DNA of 64,000 bases from Aquirhabdus parva (GTDB lineage Bacteria; Pseudomonadota; Gammaproteobacteria; Pseudomonadales; Moraxellaceae): NCBI RefSeq assembly GCF_003351745.1, contig NZ_CP031222.1, positions 1,346,207 through 1,410,206 on the forward strand, in the 5' to 3' direction. Made by a program: the position numbers and the translations under genes. Below the pieces are notes generated by a model that did no database searches, was not told where the DNA came from, and was given only the letters and a program-made list of their open reading frames with translations. How positions within the stretch are numbered: position 1 is the stretch's first letter; every line of letters begins with the position of its first letter. Shown here piece after piece: positions 1-9,156 of this stretch.

Positions 1-687
1 TCTATTAATGCTGCACATGCAATGGGTGCAGGCGATACATTAGTTAACCTTGGTTGGATTAATATGGAACCGAATGAGGTAAGTCAGCCTTTGCTAGTCA
101 CAGCTATGGGACACACGAACTCTATAGTGGGGTCAGGCACAAGTCTTAGAGATGCAAACACAGGAGCCCTGACGGTAAGCTATTTCTTTACTGATCATCT
201 CGCAGTAGAAATGGTATTGGGCATTCCACCAACAGTGCATCTAGATGGAACAGGATCTATTGCAAAAATTGGCGAGTTAGGAAAAGCTAAGGCGAATGTA
301 CCCACTGTCGAGAGTTTCTATTATTTTGGCACAAAAGATTCTGCACTTAGACCGTTTCTTGGAGTAGGGGTATCTTATGCCAAATATACCGGTATTGAGT
401 TGACGCAACATGTTGCTGATGGCGAATTCCTTGCCTCTAGTAAAACAGGCACGGCACTGGTTGGCCCAACAATTGCCCATATTGACTCCAATTTCTTCCC
501 TATTTTCACAGGTGGATTGCTTTACCAAATTACTCCTAAATGGTCGGCTCGAGTGTCCGCTTCTTATATTCCCCTTCGATTAGATGCGACTCTAAATACT
601 CAAGCTCCAGTTGGTACGGTTACTTCAGAAGTTAAGAGTTCTTTGAATACTTTGATGACTTTTTTTTCCGTAGGTTATACGTTTTAA
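1..687 (+). CDS. ompW: OmpW-family outer membrane protein, 5' end outside window
   Basis: The frame is open from base 1, so the gene begins before the window. The first residues read SINAAHA followed by MGAGDTLVNLGW. This looks like the end of a signal peptide (AHA cleavage site) and the start of a mature OmpW barrel, so the internal ATG at 22 is probably not the start. Mature chain is about 221 residues, the usual OmpW length. Features typical of OmpW are the alternating beta strands, 'FTDHLAVEMVLGIPP', 'RPFLGVGVSYAKY' and a C-terminal aromatic residue (GYTF) used for barrel assembly. OmpW proteins are eight-stranded barrels that pass small hydrophobic molecules. No terminator is obvious downstream. 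Confidence 0.85.
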   Translation, partial: SINAAHAMGAGDTLVNLGWINMEPNEVSQPLLVTAMGHTNSIVGSGTSLRDANTGALTVSYFFTDHLAVEMVLGIPPTVHLDGTGSIAKIGELGKAKANVPTVESFYYFGTKDSALRPFLGVGVSYAKYTGIELTQHVADGEFLASSKTGTALVGPTIAHIDSNFFPIFTGGLLYQITPKWSARVSASYIPLRLDATLNTQAPVGTVTSEVKSSLNTLMTFFSVGYTF

Positions 688-1042
688 ATCGTTTAGGACG
701 TAAAACTAAAGAGAGCTGAATATATCCTGTAGTCTTGGAGAATGAGCCTCAAGTACGCTAGAGGTTCATTTAGGTTGATCGATTAACATCTTTGATTCAA
801 TTGAGGGCCTATGCCAAAACGCCCAAACTATCTCAACAGTGACCTCTACATTGCCATAAGTGCCGAGTACAATAATCTGTATATTTTAAAGAAGGCCTTT
901 GTCGTTGGTTTATGCGTAAAGTAGCTAAGTTCTGCTATTATTTACTTGTTAATTAATGGGCATTCAGTCTACATCATCATGATTGTTGTGGTTCAGCTCA
1001 AAATCATAGCGTGAATTCAATTGCAACATATAAGAGGTTACG
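688..1042. other. 355-bp intergenic region, no supported gene
   Basis: Lies between the OmpW gene and the TetR gene. It holds one short frame at 811-924 (37 codons, ATG preceded by GAGGG at 3 nt) whose product I do not recognise. No clear terminator or promoter was found. The TetR promoter and any operator should lie in its last part. Confidence 0.5.
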
Positions 1043-1711
1043 GTGTCGTCAGCTCAAGTTTCTTTAGGTCGCCCTTCCATTCCACTTGATCGTATATTGA
1101 TGGCCGCGCTGCAAATCGTCAATGACGAAGGTGCTGACGCTCTAACATTACGGTATCTAGCGAAGCAGTTGAGTTCTGGTACTGCGACACTATATCGTCA
1201 CTTCGAGAGCAGAGAGGATTTGATTGCTCAAGTTGTAGATCGTGTATTTGCCGAAATGGAATCCTCTATGCCCGGCATTGATAATTTGGGTTGGGAAATG
1301 ACTTGTCGTATGCTGGCAAATCATATGTTCAAGGTTCTTTGCCATCATCGTGGTGTGGCACCACTTCTGCTTCAATCGGTTCCGAAAGGCCCTAATGCGA
1401 TGATTCAACGAGAACGTAGTCTTGCTTTATTGCTTGCTAATGGTTTCTCAACGCCACTTGCCGTAAGAGCCTATGTAACATTAGCGCGCTATGTTTTAGG
1501 TTTTGCAGTACAACTTTCAGATCGGCATGATGAGGACAGGGATAATGCCCAGATAACGGCAACCTTCCTGAAGTTGGACAGGGCTGCATTTCCAGCTACT
1601 TTCGCAGTTATAGACGAATTTCCTATACCTCTGGAAGAAGAATTTTCATTTGGATTGGAGTTGATGATCGCGGGTTTAAGCCAGATTCGTAAATGTGATT
1701 TAAATCAATAG
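1043..1711 (+). CDS. TetR-family transcriptional regulator
   Basis: 222 residues from a GTG start, preceded by AAGAGG about 5 nt upstream. The N-terminal 60 residues form a TetR helix-turn-helix: 'ALTLRYLAKQLSSGTATLYRHF' spans the second helix and recognition helix, followed by the usual 'ESREDLI' cap. The C-terminal half is a helical ligand-binding domain that I cannot assign to a known inducer. It precedes a flavin monooxygenase gene and a PF10118 gene on the same strand, about 0.3 kb upstream of the first. By position it is the likely local repressor of those genes, but no operator palindrome was identified. Confidence 0.85.
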   Translation: MSSAQVSLGRPSIPLDRILMAALQIVNDEGADALTLRYLAKQLSSGTATLYRHFESREDLIAQVVDRVFAEMESSMPGIDNLGWEMTCRMLANHMFKVLCHHRGVAPLLLQSVPKGPNAMIQRERSLALLLANGFSTPLAVRAYVTLARYVLGFAVQLSDRHDEDRDNAQITATFLKLDRAAFPATFAVIDEFPIPLEEEFSFGLELMIAGLSQIRKCDLNQ

Positions 1712-2016
1712 CAATAACCTATTTCACTCACTCTTTGCAGAGGTACTGCGAGAGAGAGATCTTTGTCTTCAGCAGTTAATCAAATACGACTCTATCAGTC
1801 ATAACTCGTTTGCAGTGCGTTGACAACATGTTTGAGCTATTTGGCTTTCATATCTATTCTCAATACAAGTAAATGTGTTCATTGTAAACATTGGCATTAG
1901 AAGATAGTATTTGGCATCCAAAGACCTAGATTGCATGTCTTAATAATGAAACCATATAAAGGTATTTCGTGTGGTTTGCTACAGCTGATTTCCATAAATA
2001 TTAAGGTGAATAGTTA
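1712..2016. other. 305-bp intergenic region, probable regulatory region
   Basis: Separates the TetR gene from the monooxygenase gene it probably controls. No reading frame, hairpin terminator or confident sigma-70 or sigma-54 promoter was recognised. The length suggests the monooxygenase has its own promoter rather than depending on read-through from the regulator gene. Confidence 0.4.
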
Positions 2017-3507
2017 GTGAAGAAGTTATCTCCTCAAGCTCAAGTGACTCATCACGATGTCGTGATTGTGGGCAGCGGTTTTTCTGGTTTAGGTATGGGG
2101 GTTTACCTCAAGAAAGCTGGGCGCAATGATTTTGTGATTTTGGAAAAGGCGGGAGATATAGGTGGTACTTGGCGCGACAATCACTATCCTGGTGCGGCTT
2201 GCGATGTCCCTTCACACATGTATTCTTTCTCTTTTGAACAGAATCCAAATTGGTCACGTTTTTATTCAGGTCAGGCCGAGATTCTGGCTTATATGAAAGG
2301 TATTGCCGCAAAATATGATTTGATGCCACATGTCCGAGTGAATAGCGAATTATTAGAATCTCGCTGGGATGAAGCACAAGGTCTATGGCATCTGAAAACA
2401 GGTAATGGCAATCAATATACCGCACGTGTGGTTATATCAGGAATTGGTGGTTTGAGCCGTCCCGCTTTACCGAAAGTCAAAGGGTTAGATAGCTTTAAAG
2501 GGACTACATTTCACTCTGCGCAGTGGAACCATGATTATGATTTGACTGGTAAACGTGTTGCCGTTATCGGAACTGGGGCAAGTGCCATTCAGTTTGTGCC
2601 GCAGATTGCTGAGCGAGTGAGTAAGCTTGTTTTATTACAACGTACACCGCCATGGCTGGTTCCAAAACCTGATGGGCTGATTCATGATAGTGTGAAGCAA
2701 TTATTTAAATATATTCCTGTTTCCCAGCGACTCTTCCGCAGCAGTATTTATTGGCAAGCCGAAGGTTTTGCTTTGGGATTCATTAATCCGAAGCTGATGA
2801 CGGTGATTGAGAAGCTGGCTCGCTGGCATTTGTCCAACCAAGTGAAGGATCCTGTACTCCGCGCAAAACTGACTCCAAATTACACCATTGGTTGTAAACG
2901 TGTTTTATTTTCAAATAACTATTATCCCGCATTAGCGCGTGAAAACGTTGAAGTGGTGGCGGCTGGTGCGCAGGAGATCCGTGCACACAGTGTAGTTGAT
3001 GCGGAAGGTAATGAGCATGAAGTTGATGCGATTATCTTTGCAACAGGCTTTGACGTACATGATCCATTAGGACCTTTGCATATTTATGATCGTGAGGGGA
3101 TTGAGGTGCGTCAGCGTCGTGGTGGTCTTAGTGCTTATTTGGGCACAACTTTGAAAGGTCTACCAAATTTGTTCATGTTACTGGGGCCTAATACCGCATT
3201 AGGTCATAACTCAATTATCTTTATGATTGAATCACAAATTAAGTATGCGATTCAGTGTCTTGATGAAATGGATCGTAAGAAAGTGTCTGTCATGGAAGTA
3301 AAACCTGCCGCTCAAGATGCTTACAATGACAAGATCCAAGAAGAGCTTAAGCGCATGGTCTGGAGTGAAGGCGGGTGTAAGAGCTGGTATCTTGATGAAG
3401 ACGGTAAGAATGTAACGATTTGGCCTGGTTTCACATGGCGCTATTGGATGAAAACCCGTCGACCAAACTTTCGTAACTTTACTTTTGGTCAGCGTCCATC
3501 GGCTTGA
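2017..3507 (+). CDS. Flavin-containing (Baeyer-Villiger type) monooxygenase
   Basis: 496 residues from a GTG start with AAGGTGA about 8 nt upstream. The FAD Rossmann motif GSGFSG is at residues 19-24. 'GGTWRDNHYPGAACDVPSH' follows, as in Baeyer-Villiger monooxygenases. The family fingerprint FxGxxxHxxxW is at 160-170 (F160, G162, H166, W170), and the NADP-binding motif GTGASA is at 185-190. These enzymes use NADPH and O2 to insert oxygen into ketones or oxidise heteroatoms; the substrate here is unknown. The gene lies between a TetR regulator and a PF10118 gene. The last position of the fingerprint is W-N rather than W-P or W-D, a minor variant. Confidence 0.9.
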   Translation: MKKLSPQAQVTHHDVVIVGSGFSGLGMGVYLKKAGRNDFVILEKAGDIGGTWRDNHYPGAACDVPSHMYSFSFEQNPNWSRFYSGQAEILAYMKGIAAKYDLMPHVRVNSELLESRWDEAQGLWHLKTGNGNQYTARVVISGIGGLSRPALPKVKGLDSFKGTTFHSAQWNHDYDLTGKRVAVIGTGASAIQFVPQIAERVSKLVLLQRTPPWLVPKPDGLIHDSVKQLFKYIPVSQRLFRSSIYWQAEGFALGFINPKLMTVIEKLARWHLSNQVKDPVLRAKLTPNYTIGCKRVLFSNNYYPALARENVEVVAAGAQEIRAHSVVDAEGNEHEVDAIIFATGFDVHDPLGPLHIYDREGIEVRQRRGGLSAYLGTTLKGLPNLFMLLGPNTALGHNSIIFMIESQIKYAIQCLDEMDRKKVSVMEVKPAAQDAYNDKIQEELKRMVWSEGGCKSWYLDEDGKNVTIWPGFTWRYWMKTRRPNFRNFTFGQRPSA

Positions 3508-3797
3508 TGTATTTACGTTGTGAGTTGAGGTAGTGAATTGAAATGAATCATGTGAATCAGATCCACATCTCATAAATCTGATGCTGTGATTCTTTTGATT
3601 TATTAGCTTTAAATTAAATAGATAAATCATAGTGCTTTGATTTACCTATCTTTGTGTTATTGGTTCAGAGTCCAGTTTTTTTGATTGGATTTGCATATTT
3701 ACCGACAACGCTGTTTTACAAACTAATTCATACTTTCTGAGTATAATCAGTAGAACAGGGTGATTGGCTAAATCATTTATTTGTGAGGAGTAGGATT

Positions 3798-4775
3798 ATG
3801 GGCGTTCTTTCTGCCATCAAGACGAGTGTGGGTAAGCATTCTGCTTCTCATACTGCAACGCATATTGTCCCGCGTAAGGTTAAGTTTGATTGGAGCCATA
3901 CTCCACTTGAATGGATTCCTGGTAGCCCCTTTGCCAGTCATTTTATCAATGAAATTAATACGATTTTACCCGCAGGTGAATTTTGGTTTTGCCGACTCTA
4001 CAATAAAGCATTACCATTGATCACTGACGATAAGTTACGTGAAGACGTGCAAATGTTTATTCGTCAGGAAGCCATGCATGCCCGTGCTCATGGCAGTGCC
4101 ATCGCCGAATATTTACAATCGCATAATATCGACACCGAACGTAATACCAAAATTATGGATTGGTTGTTTGATGAGGCTTTGGCGGATGCGCCATTGGGCG
4201 TCAATGTGCCTAAGTTTTTGGAAAAGCGTTGGCTCATTATTCGCTTAGGATTGATTGCGACCATCGAACATATGACCTGTGTGCTGGGTAATTATGTACT
4301 AGAGAATAAAGCATGGGATAAAGCTGGTGCTGATCCTGTCTTGCTTGACCTATTACGCTGGCATGGCGCTGAAGAAGTTGAACACCGTAGTGTGGCATTT
4401 GATTTGTATCAGCATTTAGGTGGTGATTACCTATCGAGATACTATCTGTCCTTAGTTGCTGTTCCGATGATTTTGGGACTTTGGGTGGATGGTGCTGCTC
4501 ATATCATGAGCCAAGATGAGCAATACAAGAGTAAGAAGCCGAGTGTGTTCAAGCCTTGGGTGTGGTTGCAATGGGCTAAAGAAAGTAAAACTGGGCATTT
4601 ACCTCATCCATTATGGCTGATTGCTCAGCAAGTCTCTTATTTCAGTCCTTGGTATAATCCCGTGACTGAAGGCTCAACCGAAGACGCACTCGCTTATTTA
4701 GCTACCTCTCCTGCGGCCAAACGCGCAACAGAGATGGCTGCTAAACCTGTAGCTGAAGCGGTGGCTGCTTCTTAA
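3798..4775 (+). CDS. PF10118 family ('metal-dependent hydrolase') diiron-type protein
   Basis: 325 residues. I chose the ATG at 3798, not the in-frame GTG at 3783, because GAGGAG (3785-3790) is correctly placed for the ATG. The protein is helical with ferritin-like metal motifs: E61 in 'AGEFWF', E91xxH94 in 'RQEAMHARAH', E157-H158, and E192xxE195-H196 in 'GAEEVEHR'. PF10118 is annotated as a predicted metal-dependent hydrolase, but the residue pattern suggests a diiron carboxylate site, so an oxygen-using reaction is possible. It follows the monooxygenase gene after 290 bp. The C-terminal tail is Ala-rich. A strong terminator follows. Confidence 0.85.
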   Translation: MGVLSAIKTSVGKHSASHTATHIVPRKVKFDWSHTPLEWIPGSPFASHFINEINTILPAGEFWFCRLYNKALPLITDDKLREDVQMFIRQEAMHARAHGSAIAEYLQSHNIDTERNTKIMDWLFDEALADAPLGVNVPKFLEKRWLIIRLGLIATIEHMTCVLGNYVLENKAWDKAGADPVLLDLLRWHGAEEVEHRSVAFDLYQHLGGDYLSRYYLSLVAVPMILGLWVDGAAHIMSQDEQYKSKKPSVFKPWVWLQWAKESKTGHLPHPLWLIAQQVSYFSPWYNPVTEGSTEDALAYLATSPAAKRATEMAAKPVAEAVAAS

Positions 4776-4811
4776 GAAATAGTGTTTGAAGTGAATGAAA
4801 ATCACAAAAAA

Positions 4812-4840
4812 ACTGCCTTAGATGACTAAGGCAGTTTTTT
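4812..4840 (+). terminator. Rho-independent terminator after the PF10118 gene
   Basis: Perfect 10-bp stem (4812-4821 with 4826-4835), 4-nt loop, then a run of T. An A-run precedes the stem, so it could also act for the convergent minus-strand gene ending at 4927. Confidence 0.9.
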
Positions 4841-4926
4841 ATACCTAACAACAAAGGATATTTAGAGGATTATTGATTGAAAATAACCTCATATACTTTT
4901 TGTTCATTTAAAAATTTCGGATACAT

Positions 4927-7026
4927 TTATCCTTCAAAGACCATATCTTCGGAAGGCATTTGCAAATAATACCCTTGCAGATAGCGAGCTCCCATTGACC
5001 ATGCTTTAGACATGGCGGTTGGATTTTCAATATAAGCAATCATCACTTGAGAACCATGAGAGGTGACATTGGCTGTAATCTTCTTTACCGCTTGTACGTT
5101 CTCTTCGTTAGACAGGTCTTGGACAAAAGATTTATCAATCTTAACCAGATCAATTTCAAGATGATTGAGTAAGCTCATGGAGTTCATGGATGAACCAAAG
5201 TTATTGATTGAAACTTGACAGCCTTTTTCCCTAAAGGCATGGATATTATCGCGGGCAAGTTTGAGATAATTGGTAGCATCACTTTCATTAAATTGCAAAA
5301 TAAGTGGTTTATTTTCAGCGCCGCCAATTGCGGTAGTCAGTTTGCTGACCAGTAGCGGTAAGCTTGTATCTTGCAGTGAATCTGAACTTAGATTAATCAG
5401 CAGACGCGTGCCGGGGTGAGCAGCAAGCTGTCCTTTGAGTCGTTTACAGGCGTTGAGCAATATCCAACGATCCAGTCGGCTTTCCATGCCATAGCGGTGT
5501 GCGACGGGCATGAATTCATCCGGCTGCATGATTTTTCCATCAGCCAAGGGGAGACGAGCATAAACTTCGAATAATGGATTTGCATCATTACGGGTATCGT
5601 AGATGGATTGAAACATCAGTTTGAAGTTGCCCTTTTCTAAGGCTTCTTCTAGAAGTTCACGTAATGCCTGATCGGATTGGCTGGCATTTTCTGCTGGATT
5701 GTAGAGGTTGATGCCATTACCAATACCATGATTTTGCAGTTTTACTTTATCAGCTGAATTAAATGCGCGGGACAACAGCTCCGTTGCATTCGGTGATGTT
5801 TCACTAATCATGGCGATACCAATACTTACTGTCGTCTGAATGGTACGATTTCCAATACTGATCAATGACTTAGAAATCTGTTCAGTCGTTGCTTGGGCAT
5901 AAGCACTAATGGACTCAGGGGAAGTATTGGGAACGAGGGTTGCGAATGTGGAGTCACCAAAGCGATAGTTCTGCGCGTTAGAAAATTGCGAAGATAAAAT
6001 TTCAGCTACTTTTTGTACGGTCGCATCACTTCCCGCAAGTCCTGTACTCGCACTAATCTGGCCAATGTTATCGATGCTGGTAAAGAGCAGAGCATATTGC
6101 TGCTTAAACTTGATAGCGTTATCCCTGGTAGCTTCTAAAGCTTCTTCGAAAGCACGACGATTACCAAGGTTTGTCAAGCCATCGAGACGCTCAATGGCGG
6201 CAAGCTGTGCTTCAAGCAATTGGGTGTTTGCTTTAGCCTGATGCTGAATAATCATTTGGATACAGGGCTCGCCTTCAAAGCTTGCTGGCCCTATCTGCAA
6301 GGTGGCCTCAAAGCGGCTTCCATCGGCACAAACACCGCAGAAGTTAAAGTCCGCAACATTGCGTCCAGTTTTAGTATAAACCTTAAGGAAATCCTTGAAC
6401 TCCATTAGATCCTTACTATCAACAAGATCAATCACGGGCATGCCAATCAGTTCATCGAGTGACTCATAGCCAAAAAGCTCTAGATAAGACTCATTGGCAA
6501 ATATGTGTACGCCTTCATCGATATATGAAACCGCGGTTTTAGAGTTTTTAAGGAAGAGTTGACTACGTCGCTCAGCATCACCTAGCAGAAGTTCTAAATT
6601 GCGCTCGTTTCTACGGTGCTCAAGATTACGCAGTTCGCGACGAATCGATTGAATGAGCAGTAGTGGGCGACTGGTGGGCAAAACATCTGAAACACCCAAT
6701 GTATACGCTTTGAAGAAAGGGGAGTTTGCAGATTCTTTTTGATTCAAGTCAAAGGAGGTGTGATCACTCAAGAGGAGGATCACTGGTAAATCCAGTCCAT
6801 GGCTTTGAATCTGGCGCATGACATCTTCATAGCTAATGTCGTAGCCTGAGATAAACAAAATGATATCCCAAGTATGGCGAAACGCTTTTTCTAGCTCTTC
6901 ACGATCATCAAGGATCTGGATACGAGTCGGGATGCCTTGAGTTTTCAGTAAGTCTGTTAATTCGTCAGCAATTGCAGGTGACTCATCTACTACCAGTAGA
7001 CGCAGACTCTCACTTTTTCTACTCAT
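4927..7026 (-). CDS. fimX: FimX-like degenerate REC-PAS-GGDEF-EAL c-di-GMP effector
   Basis: 699 residues from the ATG at 7026; a longer frame begins with TTG at 7107 but lacks support. Order: receiver-like domain (about 5-125), PAS (about 150-265), GGDEF (about 290-440), EAL (about 455-699). All signature sites are degenerate. The receiver phospho-acceptor is replaced (I59 after 'DIILF'), GGDEF reads GDSTF (357-361) and EAL reads EVY (487-489), while the Arg of ExLxR is kept. The usual DDFG reads NNFG. This combination matches FimX, which in Pseudomonas and Xanthomonas binds c-di-GMP without making or breaking it and supports type IV pilus assembly and twitching. Loss of catalysis is inferred from motifs. 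A PilZ-domain gene lies upstream on the same strand. Confidence 0.8.
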   Translation of the reverse strand: MSRKSESLRLLVVDESPAIADELTDLLKTQGIPTRIQILDDREELEKAFRHTWDIILFISGYDISYEDVMRQIQSHGLDLPVILLLSDHTSFDLNQKESANSPFFKAYTLGVSDVLPTSRPLLLIQSIRRELRNLEHRRNERNLELLLGDAERRSQLFLKNSKTAVSYIDEGVHIFANESYLELFGYESLDELIGMPVIDLVDSKDLMEFKDFLKVYTKTGRNVADFNFCGVCADGSRFEATLQIGPASFEGEPCIQMIIQHQAKANTQLLEAQLAAIERLDGLTNLGNRRAFEEALEATRDNAIKFKQQYALLFTSIDNIGQISASTGLAGSDATVQKVAEILSSQFSNAQNYRFGDSTFATLVPNTSPESISAYAQATTEQISKSLISIGNRTIQTTVSIGIAMISETSPNATELLSRAFNSADKVKLQNHGIGNGINLYNPAENASQSDQALRELLEEALEKGNFKLMFQSIYDTRNDANPLFEVYARLPLADGKIMQPDEFMPVAHRYGMESRLDRWILLNACKRLKGQLAAHPGTRLLINLSSDSLQDTSLPLLVSKLTTAIGGAENKPLILQFNESDATNYLKLARDNIHAFREKGCQVSINNFGSSMNSMSLLNHLEIDLVKIDKSFVQDLSNEENVQAVKKITANVTSHGSQVMIAYIENPTAMSKAWSMGARYLQGYYLQMPSEDMVFEG

Positions 7027-7350
7027 CAATAGATAACCTTTCTTTCCATGTTTGAGGCGATAACGCTTACAAATGTTGTTGAGTGATGAACTTTTATCCG
7101 TGATCAAAGACCGTGCTGGTGTACAGCAACATCAAAGATTTAAAGGATATAAAAAAAATGAGAAATCAGCAGTTATTAAAATCTGAACAATTTAAATATA
7201 ACTTCACTGTCAACATCTTCCTTATTGTAAACACGGTCACACAATCAAACTGTCATACAATTCATCATCAAAGTATGACTAGATTTGATGTTTAAGGCAA
7301 ATACAGATTCTATATGTAGCCTATTGAATCGAATATATTCATTCGATTTT
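7027..7350. other. 324-bp intergenic region between PilZ gene and fimX-like gene
   Basis: AT-rich. No supported gene, no convincing hairpin terminator. A TTGACA-like hexamer occurs on the minus strand at 7208-7213, but no matching -10 box sits at normal spacing, so I do not call a promoter. A short plus-strand frame here is GTG-initiated with no ribosome binding site. Confidence 0.4.
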
Positions 7351-9156
7351 CTATAGCGTATTCCATACCTCATCGAACTCATCTTGAGCATTACTCTTCG
7401 CAGCTTTTTTCTGTTCTGCTTTTTGTCCTGCTAAAGTGGCAAGTAGATTAGATTTGGTTTGTTCATCTTTAAGACTTTGTAATAACACAAACTCAAATTG
7501 ACTAAAGCTTTGTGTGATTACCAGTTCACGTGTCAACTGTGCACGTACTTCTTCAGATCCAAGTCGAATGGAAATTTTATGTCCAGATCGAAATGCTAGG
7601 GTGGGGGTAATAATCGTTGTGGCTCGATTCTGTTCTTTCACTTCGGGGAGTAGCAATGTACGCATATATTCACTGGAATAACCATCTTGGCGTATGACGC
7701 GCGCACCGCAAGCTTTACCTTGCTGAGAGAGAATCTCGACACCAAATTCGGCACCTGTATGCAGATGTTGTTGGACCCAGCGAATCAGTCCGATGCTCCA
7801 CGTTGAGCTATTGTGCTCGCGAACGGCAATGAGTTCACCGCTTCTAAGGACGGAAGGGGTTGTTCCTTGCCAACGAATACAATATCCACCCATGCTTATA
7901 TTGACGATTTGACACTCGTAAGACTCAAGATATTCCCGGGTTGCATTTTGGCGTATCTGTTCTTCTTGAGCGGTATAAATGACATCGCTATCGATCTGAA
8001 AGGTATTGGAAATTCCTGGGTGTGGGGTGTTTGCAGTGAGCTGTTGATTCTGAATAACCGTCTCAAAATTCTGCTGACCAGAAGTTTGGTAGTGAGTGCC
8101 GATCAAACCCAGTGATAAATAAACAGTCCCTTTACGGGGATGGCGTTCGGATGAACGCTCCATAGGCGGTTTTAATGTGTGTAGCAAATGCAGTTTTAAA
8201 GTCGCTGAAAGGAGAGTTTCTTCAGCAGGATTGAGTAGCTCTGGATCATTTGTGTTTAGATTTTCGAAATGGGCAAGTAGTGGCCGGGCATCGATATAAA
8301 ACATTTCAGGAGTGATTTCCTTCAACTCCGTAATGTACATCGGTGGAGCGTCAATGGCTGTATCCACCAGAAATAAATCTTCTTGACTTGGAGCAGCGGA
8401 AATTTTTAATAAATCGACCCATATCTCACTCAGCTGGCTGATTTTTTTGATTTCAGCTTGACGTAGTTTATTGGTATTGCAAGTCGACATAAAGATAGAG
8501 CGCAGATAAGCCTGTTGTATGGTCAAGGCTTTTCCATAAATTTGATTTTCATCACGTAAGCTGAAAGACCCTAGATCGAATTGTTCCGCGAGATTGAACA
8601 GCTCATGCAGACGTAACCACATGCCTTTATAAATCGGTAGATACAAGAGTTTTGATTCTGCGAGTAGCCTGAAAAACTCTGTAAGACCGCGATGGGTTGC
8701 TTGACCAATTAGCTGCAACATGGACTTCTTTTTGCCTATCGCAAACAGTCCAAAGTTTTGAGCTTGATAGTTTTCCGCGGTTCGAAGTGCAATGCCTCTA
8801 TAAACCATGGCAGAATAGACCCGTAGTTGCTGAGCGAGTCCAGCGATACGTTCTGCACGTTGGTCTAAGAGGACATTCTGATTGATGTAGTGTTTCGAAA
8901 GGGACTCAATAATGGTGTAGATCGCGGGCCTGAGCACTTCCATGAGTTCATAACGCACTGGATCTGGAATATCTTCAACCGCGAGGAGTTCTTGCAGGGT
9001 AATATACAATTGTTTGGCCGTTTCTCCGACATTCAACATGGATAAACTGGCGACCCAAGTCTGCATTTCAGATTTTGTTGCACCCACTAATGATAAGTGG
9101 GTGACTTCTTCTGGAGGTAGTTCTGCATTTAGCAATTTGATAATATTTAGATTCAT
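7351..9156 (-). CDS. PilZ-domain protein with large uncharacterised N-terminal region
   Basis: 601 residues, minus strand. Residues 1 to about 390 are mostly helical and match no family I can name. A PilZ-like domain lies at about 400-500, with the second PilZ motif NISMGG at 419-424 and downstream strands 'SIGLIRWVQQH' and 'GAEFGVEIL'. The first PilZ motif (RxxxR) is present only as a spaced Arg pair just before the domain (RQNATR), so c-di-GMP binding is uncertain. It sits directly upstream of the FimX-like gene, which suggests a joint role in c-di-GMP-controlled surface behaviour such as pilus function. That is inference from context. The C-terminal tail is Lys/Ala-rich. Confidence 0.7.
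   Translation of the reverse strand: MNLNIIKLLNAELPPEEVTHLSLVGATKSEMQTWVASLSMLNVGETAKQLYITLQELLAVEDIPDPVRYELMEVLRPAIYTIIESLSKHYINQNVLLDQRAERIAGLAQQLRVYSAMVYRGIALRTAENYQAQNFGLFAIGKKKSMLQLIGQATHRGLTEFFRLLAESKLLYLPIYKGMWLRLHELFNLAEQFDLGSFSLRDENQIYGKALTIQQAYLRSIFMSTCNTNKLRQAEIKKISQLSEIWVDLLKISAAPSQEDLFLVDTAIDAPPMYITELKEITPEMFYIDARPLLAHFENLNTNDPELLNPAEETLLSATLKLHLLHTLKPPMERSSERHPRKGTVYLSLGLIGTHYQTSGQQNFETVIQNQQLTANTPHPGISNTFQIDSDVIYTAQEEQIRQNATREYLESYECQIVNISMGGYCIRWQGTTPSVLRSGELIAVREHNSSTWSIGLIRWVQQHLHTGAEFGVEILSQQGKACGARVIRQDGYSSEYMRTLLLPEVKEQNRATTIITPTLAFRSGHKISIRLGSEEVRAQLTRELVITQSFSQFEFVLLQSLKDEQTKSNLLATLAGQKAEQKKAAKSNAQDEFDEVWNTL

Noticed and set aside
1860-1925. Possible sigma-54 promoter upstream of the monooxygenase gene
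   Set aside because: TTGGCA occurs twice, but the -12 GC element is missing at the correct spacing.
7113-7295. 60-codon frame between the PilZ gene and fimX-like gene
   Set aside because: GTG start without a ribosome binding site, AT-rich random composition, no recognisable features.
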